Shown in pieces: positions 17,939 to 26,073 of a stretch of 41,431 nt of DNA (its first letter is position 1; each line of letters starts with the position of its first letter). A program made the position numbers and the translations under genes. The stretch is from Micromonospora sp. ATCC 39149 (lineage in GTDB: Bacteria; Actinomycetota; Actinomycetes; Mycobacteriales; Micromonosporaceae). The notes below the pieces were generated by a model. It made no database searches. It had not been told where the DNA came from and worked only from the letters and a program-made list of their open reading frames with translations. The stretch lies in assembly GCF_000158815.1 (NCBI RefSeq), contig NZ_GG657738.1, positions 5,566,210-5,607,640 of the forward strand, given 5' to 3'.

Positions 17939-19150
17939 CGCGCCGGCCGAGCGGTAGACGTCGATCGTGCGGGCGGCGATCGCGTCCCAGGAGAAGTGCT
18001 CGACGGCCCGCCGCCGCCCGGCCCGGCCCAGTTCACCGGCCTTCGCCGGGTCGGCCAGCATCTCGTTGATCGCCGCCGCCAGGTCGGCCACGAACCGCTG
18101 CGGCTCCAGCGGCCGGCCCGAGCCGTCGGCGGCCTGCTCGATCGGCACCAGCAGCCCGGTTTCGCCGTCGGCGACGACCTCGGGGATGCCGCCGGTGGCG
18201 GTGGCCACCACGGCCGTCTCGCAGGCCATCGCCTCCAGGTTGACGATGCCCATCGGCTCGTAGACCGAGGGGCAGACGAAGACGGTGGCGTGGGTGAGCA
18301 CCTGGATCACCTCGTGCTTGGGCAGCATCTCCGCCACCCAGATCACCCCGGATCGGGTCGCCCGCAGCTCGGTTACGAGGCCCTCCACCTCGGCGGCGAT
18401 CTCCGCCGTGTCGGGGGCCCCGGCGAGCAGCACGAGCTGGGTGTCGGACGGCAGCTCCCGGGCCGCCCGCAGCAGGTACGGCAGCCCCTTCTGCTTGGTG
18501 ATCCGTCCCACGTACACGACGCTGGGGCGGGCCGGGTCGATGCCGAGCCGGTCCACCACGTCGGTGCCGCGCTCCGGGGCGTACTGGGCGGTGTCGATGC
18601 CGTTGTAGACCACCTTCACCCGCTCGGGGTCCACCGTCGGGTACGCCGCCAGCACGTCGGCGCGCATCCCCGCGCTCACCGCGATGATCGCGTCCGCCGC
18701 CTCGTACGCCGTGCGCTCGCACCAGGACGAGAGCGCGTACCCGCCGCCGAGCTGCTCGGCCTTCCACGGGCGCAGCGGCTCCAGGCTGTGCGCGGTGACC
18801 ACGTGCGGGACGCCGTGCAGCAGCTTCGCGGTGTGCCCGGCCAGGTTGGCGTACCAGGTGTGGCTGTGCACCACGTCGGTGCCGGCGCAGGCGGCGGCCA
18901 TCTCCAGGTCGACGCCCATCGTGCGTAGCGCGGCGTTCGCGCCGGCGAGGGCGGCCGGCTCGGCGTACGCGGTGACGCCCGGCTCGGTGCGCGGTGCGCC
19001 GAAGCAGTGCACCCGCACGTCGGCGAGTCGGCGTAGCTCGCGGGCCAGGTACTCGACGTGCACGCCGGCCCCGCCGTATACCTCCGGCGGGTACTCGCGG
19101 GTGAGCAGATCGACGCGGAGCGGTGCGGTGGCCGGGGTGGAGGCGCTCAT
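17936..19150 (-). CDS. glgA: GT4 glycogen synthase / maltose-1-phosphate synthase (GlgA, GlgM type)
   Basis: 404 residues from the ATG at 19150 (the longer frame to 19282 crosses the glgC promoter region). It is a GT4 GT-B enzyme: 'LTREYPPEVYGGAGVHVEYL' at the N-terminus, 'VVYVGRITKQKGLPYLLRAA' in the middle, and 'PSVYEPMGIVNLEAMACETA' with the catalytic Glu pair. This is the short actinobacterial form and not the GT5 GlgA of enterobacteria. Its mycobacterial counterpart (GlgM) mainly joins ADP-glucose and glucose-1-phosphate to make maltose-1-phosphate, the substrate of GlgE. Divergent pairing with glgC is also seen in mycobacteria. TAGGGT lies 7 nt before the ATG, and there is no good Shine-Dalgarno. 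Confidence 0.93.
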   Translation of the reverse strand: MSASTPATAPLRVDLLTREYPPEVYGGAGVHVEYLARELRRLADVRVHCFGAPRTEPGVTAYAEPAALAGANAALRTMGVDLEMAAACAGTDVVHSHTWYANLAGHTAKLLHGVPHVVTAHSLEPLRPWKAEQLGGGYALSSWCERTAYEAADAIIAVSAGMRADVLAAYPTVDPERVKVVYNGIDTAQYAPERGTDVVDRLGIDPARPSVVYVGRITKQKGLPYLLRAARELPSDTQLVLLAGAPDTAEIAAEVEGLVTELRATRSGVIWVAEMLPKHEVIQVLTHATVFVCPSVYEPMGIVNLEAMACETAVVATATGGIPEVVADGETGLLVPIEQAADGSGRPLEPQRFVADLAAAINEMLADPAKAGELGRAGRRRAVEHFSWDAIAARTIDVYRSAGA

Positions 19151-19157
19151 GCCCCGC

Positions 19158-19163
19158 ACCCTA
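19158..19163 (-). promoter_or_regulatory. Candidate -10 hexamer of glgA (leaderless start)
   Basis: TAGGGT on the minus strand lies 7 nt before the glgA ATG (19150), so transcription would start at about the A of the ATG. The 71-bp gap (19151-19221) must hold the promoters of both glgA and glgC. Confidence 0.4.
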
Positions 19164-19186
19164 GTGCAGAAGTCCGTCCGTACGAG

Positions 19187-19215
19187 TGGTGAAGTGGCAC
19201 GCGGATGGTTAGCGT
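19187..19215 (+). promoter_or_regulatory. Candidate promoter of glgC (leaderless start)
   Basis: TGGTGA (19187-19192), a 17-nt spacer and TAGCGT (19210-19215) make a plausible -35/-10 pair. Six nucleotides separate the -10 from the glgC ATG, so the mRNA would be leaderless; no Shine-Dalgarno is seen. Confidence 0.4.
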
Positions 19216-19221
19216 CTGGGC

Positions 19222-20454
19222 ATGGCTGACAAGGTGCTCGCGATCGTCCTGGCCGGTGGAGAGGGCAAGCGCCTGATGCCACTCACCGCAGACCGGGCGA
19301 AGCCCGCCGTCCCGTTCGGCGGGATGTACCGCATGGTCGACTTCGTCCTGTCCAACCTCGCCAATGCCGGCTTCATCAAGATCGTCGTGCTGACCCAATA
19401 CAAGTCCCACTCACTGGACCGGCACATCACCATGACGTGGCGGATGTCGACGTTGCTCGGCAACTACGTCACGCCGGTGCCGGCGCAGCAGCGCCGGGGT
19501 CCCTGGTGGTTCGCCGGCTCCGCCGACGCGATCTACCAGAGCTTCAACCTGATCCACGACGAGCAGCCCGACTACGTCATCGTCTTCGGCGCCGACCACA
19601 TCTACCGGATGGACCCCCGGCAGATGGTGGACGACCACATCGCCTCCGGCGCCGGGGTGACCGTCGCCGGCATCCGGCAGCCGCTGTCGATGGCCGACCA
19701 GTTCGGCGTGATCGAGGTCGGCTCCGACGGCCGGCGGATCCGGTCGTTCCGGGAGAAGCCCACCGACGCCGTCGGCCTGCCTGACGCGCCCGATCAGATC
19801 TACGCCTCGATGGGCAACTACGTCTTCACCACCAAGGCGCTGCTGGAGGTGGTCGAGCGGGACGCGGAGGACAAGAGCAGCAAGCACGACATGGGCGGCA
19901 GCATCATTCCGATGCTGGTGGAGCGCGGCGAGGCCAACGTCTACGACTTCCGCGACAACGAGGTGCCGGGCAGCACCGACCGCGACCGGGGCTACTGGCG
20001 GGACGTGGGGACGCTCGACTCGTTCTACGACGCCCACATGGACTTGATAAACGTGCACCCGGTGTTCAACCTCTACAACTTCGACTGGCCCATCTACACC
20101 GAGCAGCCGCCGTACCCGCCGGCGAAGTTCGTCCACCAGTGGGGCGAGCGGGTCGGCCGGGCCGTCGGCTCGATGATCTCGCCCGGCGCGGTGATCTCCG
20201 GCAGCCTGGTGGAGAACTCGATCGTCTCGCCGAAGGTCAAGGTGCACTCCTGGGCGCACGTCGACGGCTCGGTGCTGATGGAGGGTGTGGACATCGGCCG
20301 GCACGCCGTGGTCCGCCGGGCCATCCTCGACAAGAACGTGATCGTCCCCGAGGGGGCCGAGATCGGCGTCGACCTGGAGAAGGACCGGCAGCGCTACACC
20401 GTCTCCGACAACGGCATCGTGGTGATCGGCAAGGGGCAGCGGGTCGAGCCCTGA
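19222..20454 (+). CDS. glgC: Glucose-1-phosphate adenylyltransferase GlgC
   Basis: 410 residues, the full length of bacterial ADP-glucose pyrophosphorylases. It makes ADP-glucose from glucose-1-phosphate and ATP, the committed step of alpha-glucan synthesis. Seen: the nucleotide loop 'VLAGGEGKRLMPLTADRAKP', 'WWFAGSADAIYQSFNLI', 'VFGADHIYRMDPRQM', the sugar-phosphate site 'FREKPTDAVG' with 'ASMGNYVF', and 'RDVGTLDSFYDAHMDL'. The C-terminal part has the hexapeptide beta-helix ('SIVSPKVKVHSWAHVDGSVL'). Divergent from glgA, so both are probably controlled together. pgm follows in the same direction. Confidence 0.97.
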   Translation: MADKVLAIVLAGGEGKRLMPLTADRAKPAVPFGGMYRMVDFVLSNLANAGFIKIVVLTQYKSHSLDRHITMTWRMSTLLGNYVTPVPAQQRRGPWWFAGSADAIYQSFNLIHDEQPDYVIVFGADHIYRMDPRQMVDDHIASGAGVTVAGIRQPLSMADQFGVIEVGSDGRRIRSFREKPTDAVGLPDAPDQIYASMGNYVFTTKALLEVVERDAEDKSSKHDMGGSIIPMLVERGEANVYDFRDNEVPGSTDRDRGYWRDVGTLDSFYDAHMDLINVHPVFNLYNFDWPIYTEQPPYPPAKFVHQWGERVGRAVGSMISPGAVISGSLVENSIVSPKVKVHSWAHVDGSVLMEGVDIGRHAVVRRAILDKNVIVPEGAEIGVDLEKDRQRYTVSDNGIVVIGKGQRVEP

Positions 20455-20551
20455 ACCGGCCGCCGTGCCCAGTCGCGGTGCCCCCGTCGCGTGTGACCCC
20501 GGCCCCGCCGGGAAAGCCCCATCGTCCGTAGCGTCCCTGGAGGTTGCAGCA

Positions 20552-22195
20552 GTGGCCCACCCCCGCGCCGGTCAGCCCGCCGAGCCCGCCGACCTGGTCG
20601 ACGTGCCCCGGCTGGTCACCGCCTACTACGCCGAGCATCCCGACCCGGACGACCCGGCGCAGCAGGTCTCCTTCGGCACCTCCGGGCACCGCGGGTCGAG
20701 CCTGCGCAACGCGTTCAACTCCGACCACATCCTCGCCGTCACCCAGGCGCTGTGCGACTACCGCCGTCGGCAGGGCCTCGACGGGCCCCTCTTCCTCGGC
20801 CGGGACACCCACGCGCTGTCCGCCCCGGCGGCCGTCGACGCGCTGGAGGTGCTCGCCGCCAACGGGGTCACCGTGCTGCTGGACAGCCGCGACGGGTACA
20901 CCCCCACCCCGGCGGTGTCGCATGCGATCCTCACCCACAACCGAGGCCGCGCCTCCGGGCTGGCCGACGGCGTCGTGATCACTCCGTCGCACAACCCGCC
21001 CGACGACGGCGGGTTCAAGTACAACCCGACCCACGGCGGCCCGGCCGACTCCGACGTCACGAGGTGGATCCAGGACCGCGCGAACGAGATCCTCGCCGCC
21101 GGGCTCAAGGAGGTCAAACGCATCCCGTACGCGCGGGCCCGCGCCGCCGACACCACCGGCGCGTACGACTTCCTCGCCCGCTACGTCGACGACCTGCCCG
21201 CCGTGCTCGACCTCGACGCCGTCCGGGCCGCCGGGGTGCGCATCGGCGCCGACCCGCTCGGCGGGGCCAGCGTCGCGTACTGGGGGGAGATCGCGCAGCG
21301 GCACGGGCTCGACCTCACGGTGATCAACCCGACGGTCGACCCGACCTGGCGGTTCATGACCCTCGACGGCGACGGCAAGATCCGGATGGACTGCTCCTCG
21401 CCGAACGCGATGGCGTCGCTGATCGCGGCCCGTGCCGACTACCAGGTCTCCACCGGCAACGACGCCGACGCCGACCGGCACGGCATCGTCACCCCCGACG
21501 GGGGCCTGCTCAACCCCAACCACTACCTCGCGGTGGCCATCGGTCACCTGTTCCGTACCCGGTCGAACTGGGGCCGGGACGCCGCGGTCGGCAAGACCCT
21601 GGTCTCCTCCTCGATGATCGACCGGGTCGCCGCCGACCTGGGCCGGCCGCTGCTGGAGGTGCCGGTGGGGTTCAAGTGGTTCGTACCGGGCCTGCTCGAC
21701 GGGGCGGTCGGCTTCGGCGGCGAGGAGAGCGCCGGGGCGTCCTTCCTGCGCCGCGACGGCGGCACGTGGACCACCGACAAGGACGGCATCCTGCTCTGCC
21801 TGCTCGCCGCCGAGATCATCGCGACGACCGGCAGGACGCCCAGCCAGCACTGGACGGAGCTGGCCGATCGCTTCGGCGCCCCCGCGTACGCGCGCATCGA
21901 CGCCCCGGCGGACCGGCGGCAGAAGGCGGTGCTGGCCAAGCTCTCGCCCGAGCAGGTGACGGCGACCGAGCTGGCCGGCGAGCCGATCACCGCGACGCTG
22001 ACGACCGCGCCCGGCAACGGGGCGGCGATCGGCGGGCTGAAGGTGACGACCGAGTCCGGCTGGTTCGCCGCCCGGCCGTCCGGCACGGAGGACGTCTACA
22101 AGATCTACGCCGAGTCCTTCCAGGGGCCGGAGCACCTGGCCCGGATCCAGCAGGAGGCCAAGGAACTGGTGACGGCGGTGCTCAAGCGGGCGTGA
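20552..22195 (+). CDS. pgm: Phosphoglucomutase (alpha-D-glucose phosphate-specific)
   Basis: 547 residues from GTG 20552, chosen because GGAGG lies about 9 nt upstream and the length equals the E. coli type (546). It interconverts glucose-6-phosphate and glucose-1-phosphate, feeding GlgC and also nucleotide-sugar synthesis for the downstream polysaccharide cluster. Seen: 'FGTSGHRGSSLRNAFN', phosphoserine loop 'TPSHNPPDDGGFKYN' with Ser146, metal loop 'DADADRHG', sugar loop 'FGGEESAGASFLRRDGG' and phosphate loop 'RPSGTEDVYKIYAES'. The open frame continues upstream to 20465 without a credible start. It lies 97 nt after glgC and has its own Shine-Dalgarno; cotranscription with glgC is possible. 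Confidence 0.96.
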   Translation: MAHPRAGQPAEPADLVDVPRLVTAYYAEHPDPDDPAQQVSFGTSGHRGSSLRNAFNSDHILAVTQALCDYRRRQGLDGPLFLGRDTHALSAPAAVDALEVLAANGVTVLLDSRDGYTPTPAVSHAILTHNRGRASGLADGVVITPSHNPPDDGGFKYNPTHGGPADSDVTRWIQDRANEILAAGLKEVKRIPYARARAADTTGAYDFLARYVDDLPAVLDLDAVRAAGVRIGADPLGGASVAYWGEIAQRHGLDLTVINPTVDPTWRFMTLDGDGKIRMDCSSPNAMASLIAARADYQVSTGNDADADRHGIVTPDGGLLNPNHYLAVAIGHLFRTRSNWGRDAAVGKTLVSSSMIDRVAADLGRPLLEVPVGFKWFVPGLLDGAVGFGGEESAGASFLRRDGGTWTTDKDGILLCLLAAEIIATTGRTPSQHWTELADRFGAPAYARIDAPADRRQKAVLAKLSPEQVTATELAGEPITATLTTAPGNGAAIGGLKVTTESGWFAARPSGTEDVYKIYAESFQGPEHLARIQQEAKELVTAVLKRA

Positions 22196-22240
22196 TCCCG
22201 AGCGACATCGCCGGATCCGAATAACCTGAGCGGAGGTGAT

Positions 22241-22256
22241 CCGTTACCCCTAACGG
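22241..22256. terminator. Small perfect hairpin between pgm and the polysaccharide cluster
   Basis: CCGTTA and TAACGG pair around a CCCC loop. It is followed by a GC-rich partly self-complementary stretch (22262-22283). It could end pgm transcription or act as an operator for the cluster; no U-tract. Confidence 0.4.
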
Positions 22257-22302
22257 AAACCCGGGCCGGCTACGGCCCCGGGGTCGCGGGGGAAGGAGCG
22301 CC

Positions 22303-22338
22303 ATGCGCGCGGTGACCATGACGGGGGCCGGGTCGTGA
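22303..22338 (+). CDS. Possible 11-residue leader peptide overlapping the epimerase start
   Basis: ATG at 22303 has an excellent GGGGGAAGGAG upstream, whereas the GTG of the epimerase (22335) has none of its own. The peptide MRAVTMTGAGS ends at TGA 22336-22338, overlapping that GTG (GTGA). This looks like translational coupling: ribosomes load at the ATG and restart at the GTG. The peptide also resembles the epimerase N-terminus (MRVVVTGGAG), so it may be a small local duplication. Confidence 0.4.
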   Translation: MRAVTMTGAGS

Positions 22339-23279
22339 GGGTCGTGGTGACCGGGGGCGCCGGCTTCATCGGTGCCAATCTCGTCCGGGAACTCCTCCGG
22401 GTCGACGGGATCAGCGAGATCGTGGTGGTGGACGACCTGTCCACGGGCGCGCTGGACAACCTGGCGGACCTCCCGGTTCGCCTGCTGGTCGGTTCCGTCA
22501 TGGACCCGGACCTGCTCGACGAGGCTGTTCCCGGCGCGGCGAGCGTGGTGCATCTGGGTGCCCTCGGGTCGGTCCCCCGATCCATCGCGGACCCGCTGCG
22601 AAGCCACCACGCCAACGCCACCGGCACGCTGACGGTGCTGGAGGCGGCGCGGCGGCACGGCGTCGGGCAGACCATCCTGGCGTCCTCGTCGTCGGTGTAC
22701 GGGGCCAACCCGGTGCTGCCGAGGCGGGAGACGCTGCGCCCGATGCCGATGAGCCCGTACGCGGTGTCGAAGCTCGCGACCGAGGCATACGCCAACGCGT
22801 ACGCCGCCTGTTACGGGCTGCCCGTGCTGCCGTTCCGGTTCTTCAACGTCTTCGGGCCCCGGCAGGCCGCCGACCACGCGTACGCGGCGGTGGTCCCGCG
22901 CTTCGTCTCGGCCGCGCTGGACGGCCGCCCGCTGGAGATCTTCGGCGACGGCCTGCAGACCCGCGACTTCACCTACGTCGGCAGCGTCACCGCCGTGCTC
23001 GTGGACGCGATCCTGCGCAGGGTGCACACCCCGGACACGGTGAACCTCGCGTTCGGCGCCCGGGTCTCGCTGCTCGACCTCGTCGCCGAGTTGGAGGCGG
23101 TGCTCGGCCGGCGGCTGGAGAGGGTGCACCGCCCGCCGCGCGTCGGGGACGTACGAGACTCCCAGGCGGACTCCGCGCGGCTGTGTGAGCTGTTTCCCGC
23201 CGTGCGTCCCCACCCGCTGCGCGCCGGTCTGGAGGCCACCGTCGGCTGGATGGCCGGTCGCGTGCCCGCCGGTCGCTGA
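22335..23279 (+). CDS. NAD-dependent nucleotide-sugar epimerase/dehydratase (extended SDR)
   Basis: 314 residues from GTG 22335. N-terminal Rossmann motif 'VVVTGGAGFIGANLV'; catalytic Y142-x-x-x-K146 in 'SPYAVSKLATEAY'; 'LASSSSVYGANPVLPRRETL' supplies the Ser; 'PFRFFNVFGPRQ' and 'FGDGLQTRDFTYVGSVTAV' are typical of UDP-sugar 4-epimerases of the WbpP/GalE-like group. It should act on a UDP-hexose or UDP-HexNAc in the cytoplasm, giving for example UDP-GalNAc or UDP-Gal, but the exact substrate cannot be read from sequence. It is the first gene of a unit epimerase-flippase-glycosyltransferase with 2-nt or overlapping junctions. Confidence 0.85.
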   Translation: MRVVVTGGAGFIGANLVRELLRVDGISEIVVVDDLSTGALDNLADLPVRLLVGSVMDPDLLDEAVPGAASVVHLGALGSVPRSIADPLRSHHANATGTLTVLEAARRHGVGQTILASSSSVYGANPVLPRRETLRPMPMSPYAVSKLATEAYANAYAACYGLPVLPFRFFNVFGPRQAADHAYAAVVPRFVSAALDGRPLEIFGDGLQTRDFTYVGSVTAVLVDAILRRVHTPDTVNLAFGARVSLLDLVAELEAVLGRRLERVHRPPRVGDVRDSQADSARLCELFPAVRPHPLRAGLEATVGWMAGRVPAGR

Positions 23280-23281
23280 CC

Positions 23282-24766
23282 ATGCCGGATCCCCACTCGG
23301 CGCTGGGGACCGTCGCACCCGAGGGGCCGCCGGATTCCGGCACGCGGGTGCCCGTCGCCGAGCCGCCCGCCGGGGCCGGCCGTAGCCGCCGGCTCGCCGC
23401 CGGTGTCCTCACCGCCGGCCTCGCCCGGGGTGCCGGCCTGCTGGCGCCGGTGCTCCTCATCCCGATCTGCCTGTCCCGGCTGGGCGCGGAGCGCTACGGA
23501 CTGTGGATGGCGGTGCTCGCCCTGACGGGGATGGCGGCCTTCGCGGACCTGGGCCTCGGCGCGGGGTTGATGACCAAGCTCGCGCCCTGTTACGCCAGCG
23601 GTGACACGGCCCGCGCGCGCGGGTACGTCTCCACCGCCTACGCGGTGCTCACCGCCGTGGCCGTGGTGCTGTGCGCGCTGCTGTGGTCGCTGGCCTGGCT
23701 GGTGCCGTGGACGTCGCTGTTCAACGTGGCGGGGGCGGTGGACCCCGCGGAGACCCGGGCCGTGGTCCTGATCTGCCTCACCTCGTTCCTGGTGAACATC
23801 CCGCTGGCCCTGGTGGTCCGTGTGCAGTACGCCTACCAGCAGGTGGGCGAGAGCAACCTGTGGCAGGGGGCGGGCGCCCTGGCGACGGTCCCCCTCGTGC
23901 TGCTCGTGGCGTGGCTCGGGCTGCCGGCCGTCGCGGTCGTCGCCGCCGCGTCGGCGGGGCCGCTGCTGGCCAACCTGACGAACAGCGTGTGGGTCTACGG
24001 CCGGCGGATGCCCGGACTACGGCCGGGGATCGGCGCGGTCGACCGCAGGCTGGGGGCCGCGCTGCTCCGCCTCGGCGGGATGTTCTTCCTGGTGACCGTC
24101 CTGACCGGGCTGTCCACCAACATGGACAATCTGATCATCACGCACACCCTCGGACCGCAGAGTGTCACCGCGTACGCGGTGCCGGCTCGGCTGGCCCTCC
24201 TGCTCGGCGCGCTCGTGACGATGCTCAACCTGCCGCTCTGGTCGGCCAACGGTGACGCCCTGGCCCGCGGCGACCTGTCCTGGATCCGGCGGACGGTCCG
24301 TCGGATGGTCGTGCTCTCCCTGCTCGCCACCGTGCCGCCGGCGATCGGCCTGGTGGTGGCGGGTGATCGACTGTTCGCCGTCTGGCTGCCGGTGCCGCTG
24401 GACGGGAACCGGTGGCTGCTCGGCGGCCTCGCACTGTGGTTTCTGCTGATCGGCTCGTTCTCGGCCCTGATGATGGTCCAGAACGCTGCCGGGGTGGTCC
24501 GCCCGCAGATGGTCGGGCTGATCGCCTACGTCGCCGTCGCCGCGGTGGCCAAGTGGCACGCCGTCGAGGCGTACGGCATCGCGGCCATCCCCTTCGTCGG
24601 CACCGCCGTGTACGCGCTGACCGTGCTGCCCGCCGGGCTGTACGGCTACCGGCGGACGCTCGCGCGGTACGACAGCCCCCACCCGGCGAGTCCGTCCGTG
24701 GGGCACGCCGTTGAGCAGGGCAGCGCCGCCACCGGAGTCCGCCAGGAACGGAGATCGAGACCATGA
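23282..24766 (+). CDS. Wzx-type oligosaccharide flippase
   Basis: 494 residues: a ~40-residue Pro/Gly-rich cytoplasmic N-terminus, then about 12-14 membrane helices. 'GLARGAGLLAPVLLIPICLS' plus 'RLGAERYGLWMAVLALTGMA', 'FADLGLGAGLMTKLA' and the position of the charged loops are typical of the polysaccharide transporter branch of the MOP superfamily. It is expected to flip lipid-linked repeat units across the membrane, working with the polymerase at 30676-32199. It starts 2 nt after the epimerase stop, and its TGA overlaps the ATG of the next gene. Confidence 0.85.
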   Translation: MPDPHSALGTVAPEGPPDSGTRVPVAEPPAGAGRSRRLAAGVLTAGLARGAGLLAPVLLIPICLSRLGAERYGLWMAVLALTGMAAFADLGLGAGLMTKLAPCYASGDTARARGYVSTAYAVLTAVAVVLCALLWSLAWLVPWTSLFNVAGAVDPAETRAVVLICLTSFLVNIPLALVVRVQYAYQQVGESNLWQGAGALATVPLVLLVAWLGLPAVAVVAAASAGPLLANLTNSVWVYGRRMPGLRPGIGAVDRRLGAALLRLGGMFFLVTVLTGLSTNMDNLIITHTLGPQSVTAYAVPARLALLLGALVTMLNLPLWSANGDALARGDLSWIRRTVRRMVVLSLLATVPPAIGLVVAGDRLFAVWLPVPLDGNRWLLGGLALWFLLIGSFSALMMVQNAAGVVRPQMVGLIAYVAVAAVAKWHAVEAYGIAAIPFVGTAVYALTVLPAGLYGYRRTLARYDSPHPASPSVGHAVEQGSAATGVRQERRSRP

Positions 24767-25962
24767 CGCAGACGGCCGACCGGGCGGACTGGGTGGCGAT
24801 TGTCGGTCCCTTCCGGTTTCCCTGGGGCCAGGCGAGTTCCCGGCGGGTCCACGGCATCGCCTGCTCGCTCGCGGCGGCGGGGCGCCACGTCGTCGTCGCC
24901 TGCGGCGAGCACGGTCCAGGGCTGACCCCGCTGCCCGAGGCGGTAGGGCCCGGCTCGGTGTCCTACCTCGGGATGGGCGAGATCCCGCCGGTTGGGGCGG
25001 GAAAGATCGACAAGGCGGTGCGGGCGTGGTGGAGCTGGGGGGCGCGGACGGTGCGCTGGCTGGACAGTCGGCCCACGAGGCCAAGTCATGTCGTGCTCTA
25101 CAACGGTGACGCCCCGTACGCCGCGCGCCTGCGGAGCTGGTGTCGTCGGAACGCGGTGCCCGTGATCGCCGACGTGGTGGACCGGTACAGCCCCGAGCAG
25201 CTCCGGGGTGGCCGGTTCGCCCCGCCGTACCTCAGCGCGCTGCTGGCGTTCCGGTACCACTACCCGCGCTGTGCCGGCGTCATCGCGGTCAGCTCCTACC
25301 TGAGCGACCACTTTCGGGGGTACGGCCTGCCGGTTCTGCGGGTGCCGCCGACACTTGACGCGCGCGGGCTGGCCGGCCTCGCCGACCGCCGGCCAGACGA
25401 GGGCGATGCCGTCCGCCTCGTGTACGCGGGGGATCCGGGCCGCAAGGACCTCGTCGCCACCATCGTGCGGGCGGTTCGGCAGGTGAACAGGGCCGGGTAC
25501 CGGGTCGAGTTGCGGGTCGTGGGTCCCACCGTCGAGCGGGTCCGCGAACTGCTCGGGGGCGAGCCGGTGCCGGCCGGCGTGCGGGTGCTGGGTCGGCTGC
25601 CGCAGCAGGAGGTGTGGGCCGAGGTCCGGGAGGCGGACTTCAGCGTGCTGCTGCGCCCGCCGACGCGCTTCAACCGGGCCGGGTTCCCCACGAAGTTCGG
25701 CGAGAGCCTGGCCAACGGCACGCCGGTCATCGCCAACCTGACCAGCGACCTGGGTGAGTACCTGACGGACGGGGTCGAGGGGCTGGTCTGCCCCGACCAC
25801 TCCGTGGACGGTCTCGTCGAGACCCTGCACCGGGCGCTGCGGCTGAGCGTGGAGGATCGGTGCCTCATGCGCAAGGCCGCTCGCCGACGGGCGCTGGAGG
25901 CGTTCGACTTCCGGATCCACGCACGGGCGCTGACCGATTTCCTGGACTCGGTCCGGCACTGA
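24763..25962 (+). CDS. GT4-type glycosyltransferase
   Basis: 399 residues from an ATG overlapping the flippase stop (ATGA), with GGAGA upstream. N-terminal 'VAIVGPFRFPWGQASSRRVH' is a GT-B donor-independent domain of the type seen in GT4 enzymes. The C-terminal part has 'RLVYAGDPGRKDLVATIVRA', 'GVRVLGRLPQQEVWAEVREA' and 'FPTKFGESLANGTPVIANLT', the last holding the conserved Glu near the nucleotide sugar. It transfers an unknown sugar to the lipid-linked repeat unit on the cytoplasmic face. It is the last gene of the epimerase-flippase unit; a 111-nt gap follows. Confidence 0.85.
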   Translation: MTQTADRADWVAIVGPFRFPWGQASSRRVHGIACSLAAAGRHVVVACGEHGPGLTPLPEAVGPGSVSYLGMGEIPPVGAGKIDKAVRAWWSWGARTVRWLDSRPTRPSHVVLYNGDAPYAARLRSWCRRNAVPVIADVVDRYSPEQLRGGRFAPPYLSALLAFRYHYPRCAGVIAVSSYLSDHFRGYGLPVLRVPPTLDARGLAGLADRRPDEGDAVRLVYAGDPGRKDLVATIVRAVRQVNRAGYRVELRVVGPTVERVRELLGGEPVPAGVRVLGRLPQQEVWAEVREADFSVLLRPPTRFNRAGFPTKFGESLANGTPVIANLTSDLGEYLTDGVEGLVCPDHSVDGLVETLHRALRLSVEDRCLMRKAARRRALEAFDFRIHARALTDFLDSVRH

Positions 25963-25970
25963 CCCTGAGT

Positions 25971-25997
25971 GCAATATGTACCTTTTAGTGCTATTGC
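25971..25997. promoter_or_regulatory. A/T-rich inverted repeat upstream of the L-FucNAc genes
   Basis: GCAATA (25971-25976) and TATTGC (25992-25997) face each other, and AGTGC occurs twice in the same window (25969 and 25987). This is one of the few A/T-rich spots in the cluster and lies 77-103 bp upstream of the capE-like start. Probably the promoter or operator region of capE-capF-capG. Confidence 0.4.
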
Positions 25998-26073
25998 GTG
26001 ACTGGCTGTGGTCTGGGTCGTTGATCCCAGCGACGAACGACAGTCCGAACAAGGTCGGGGACGGGGAACGCTG

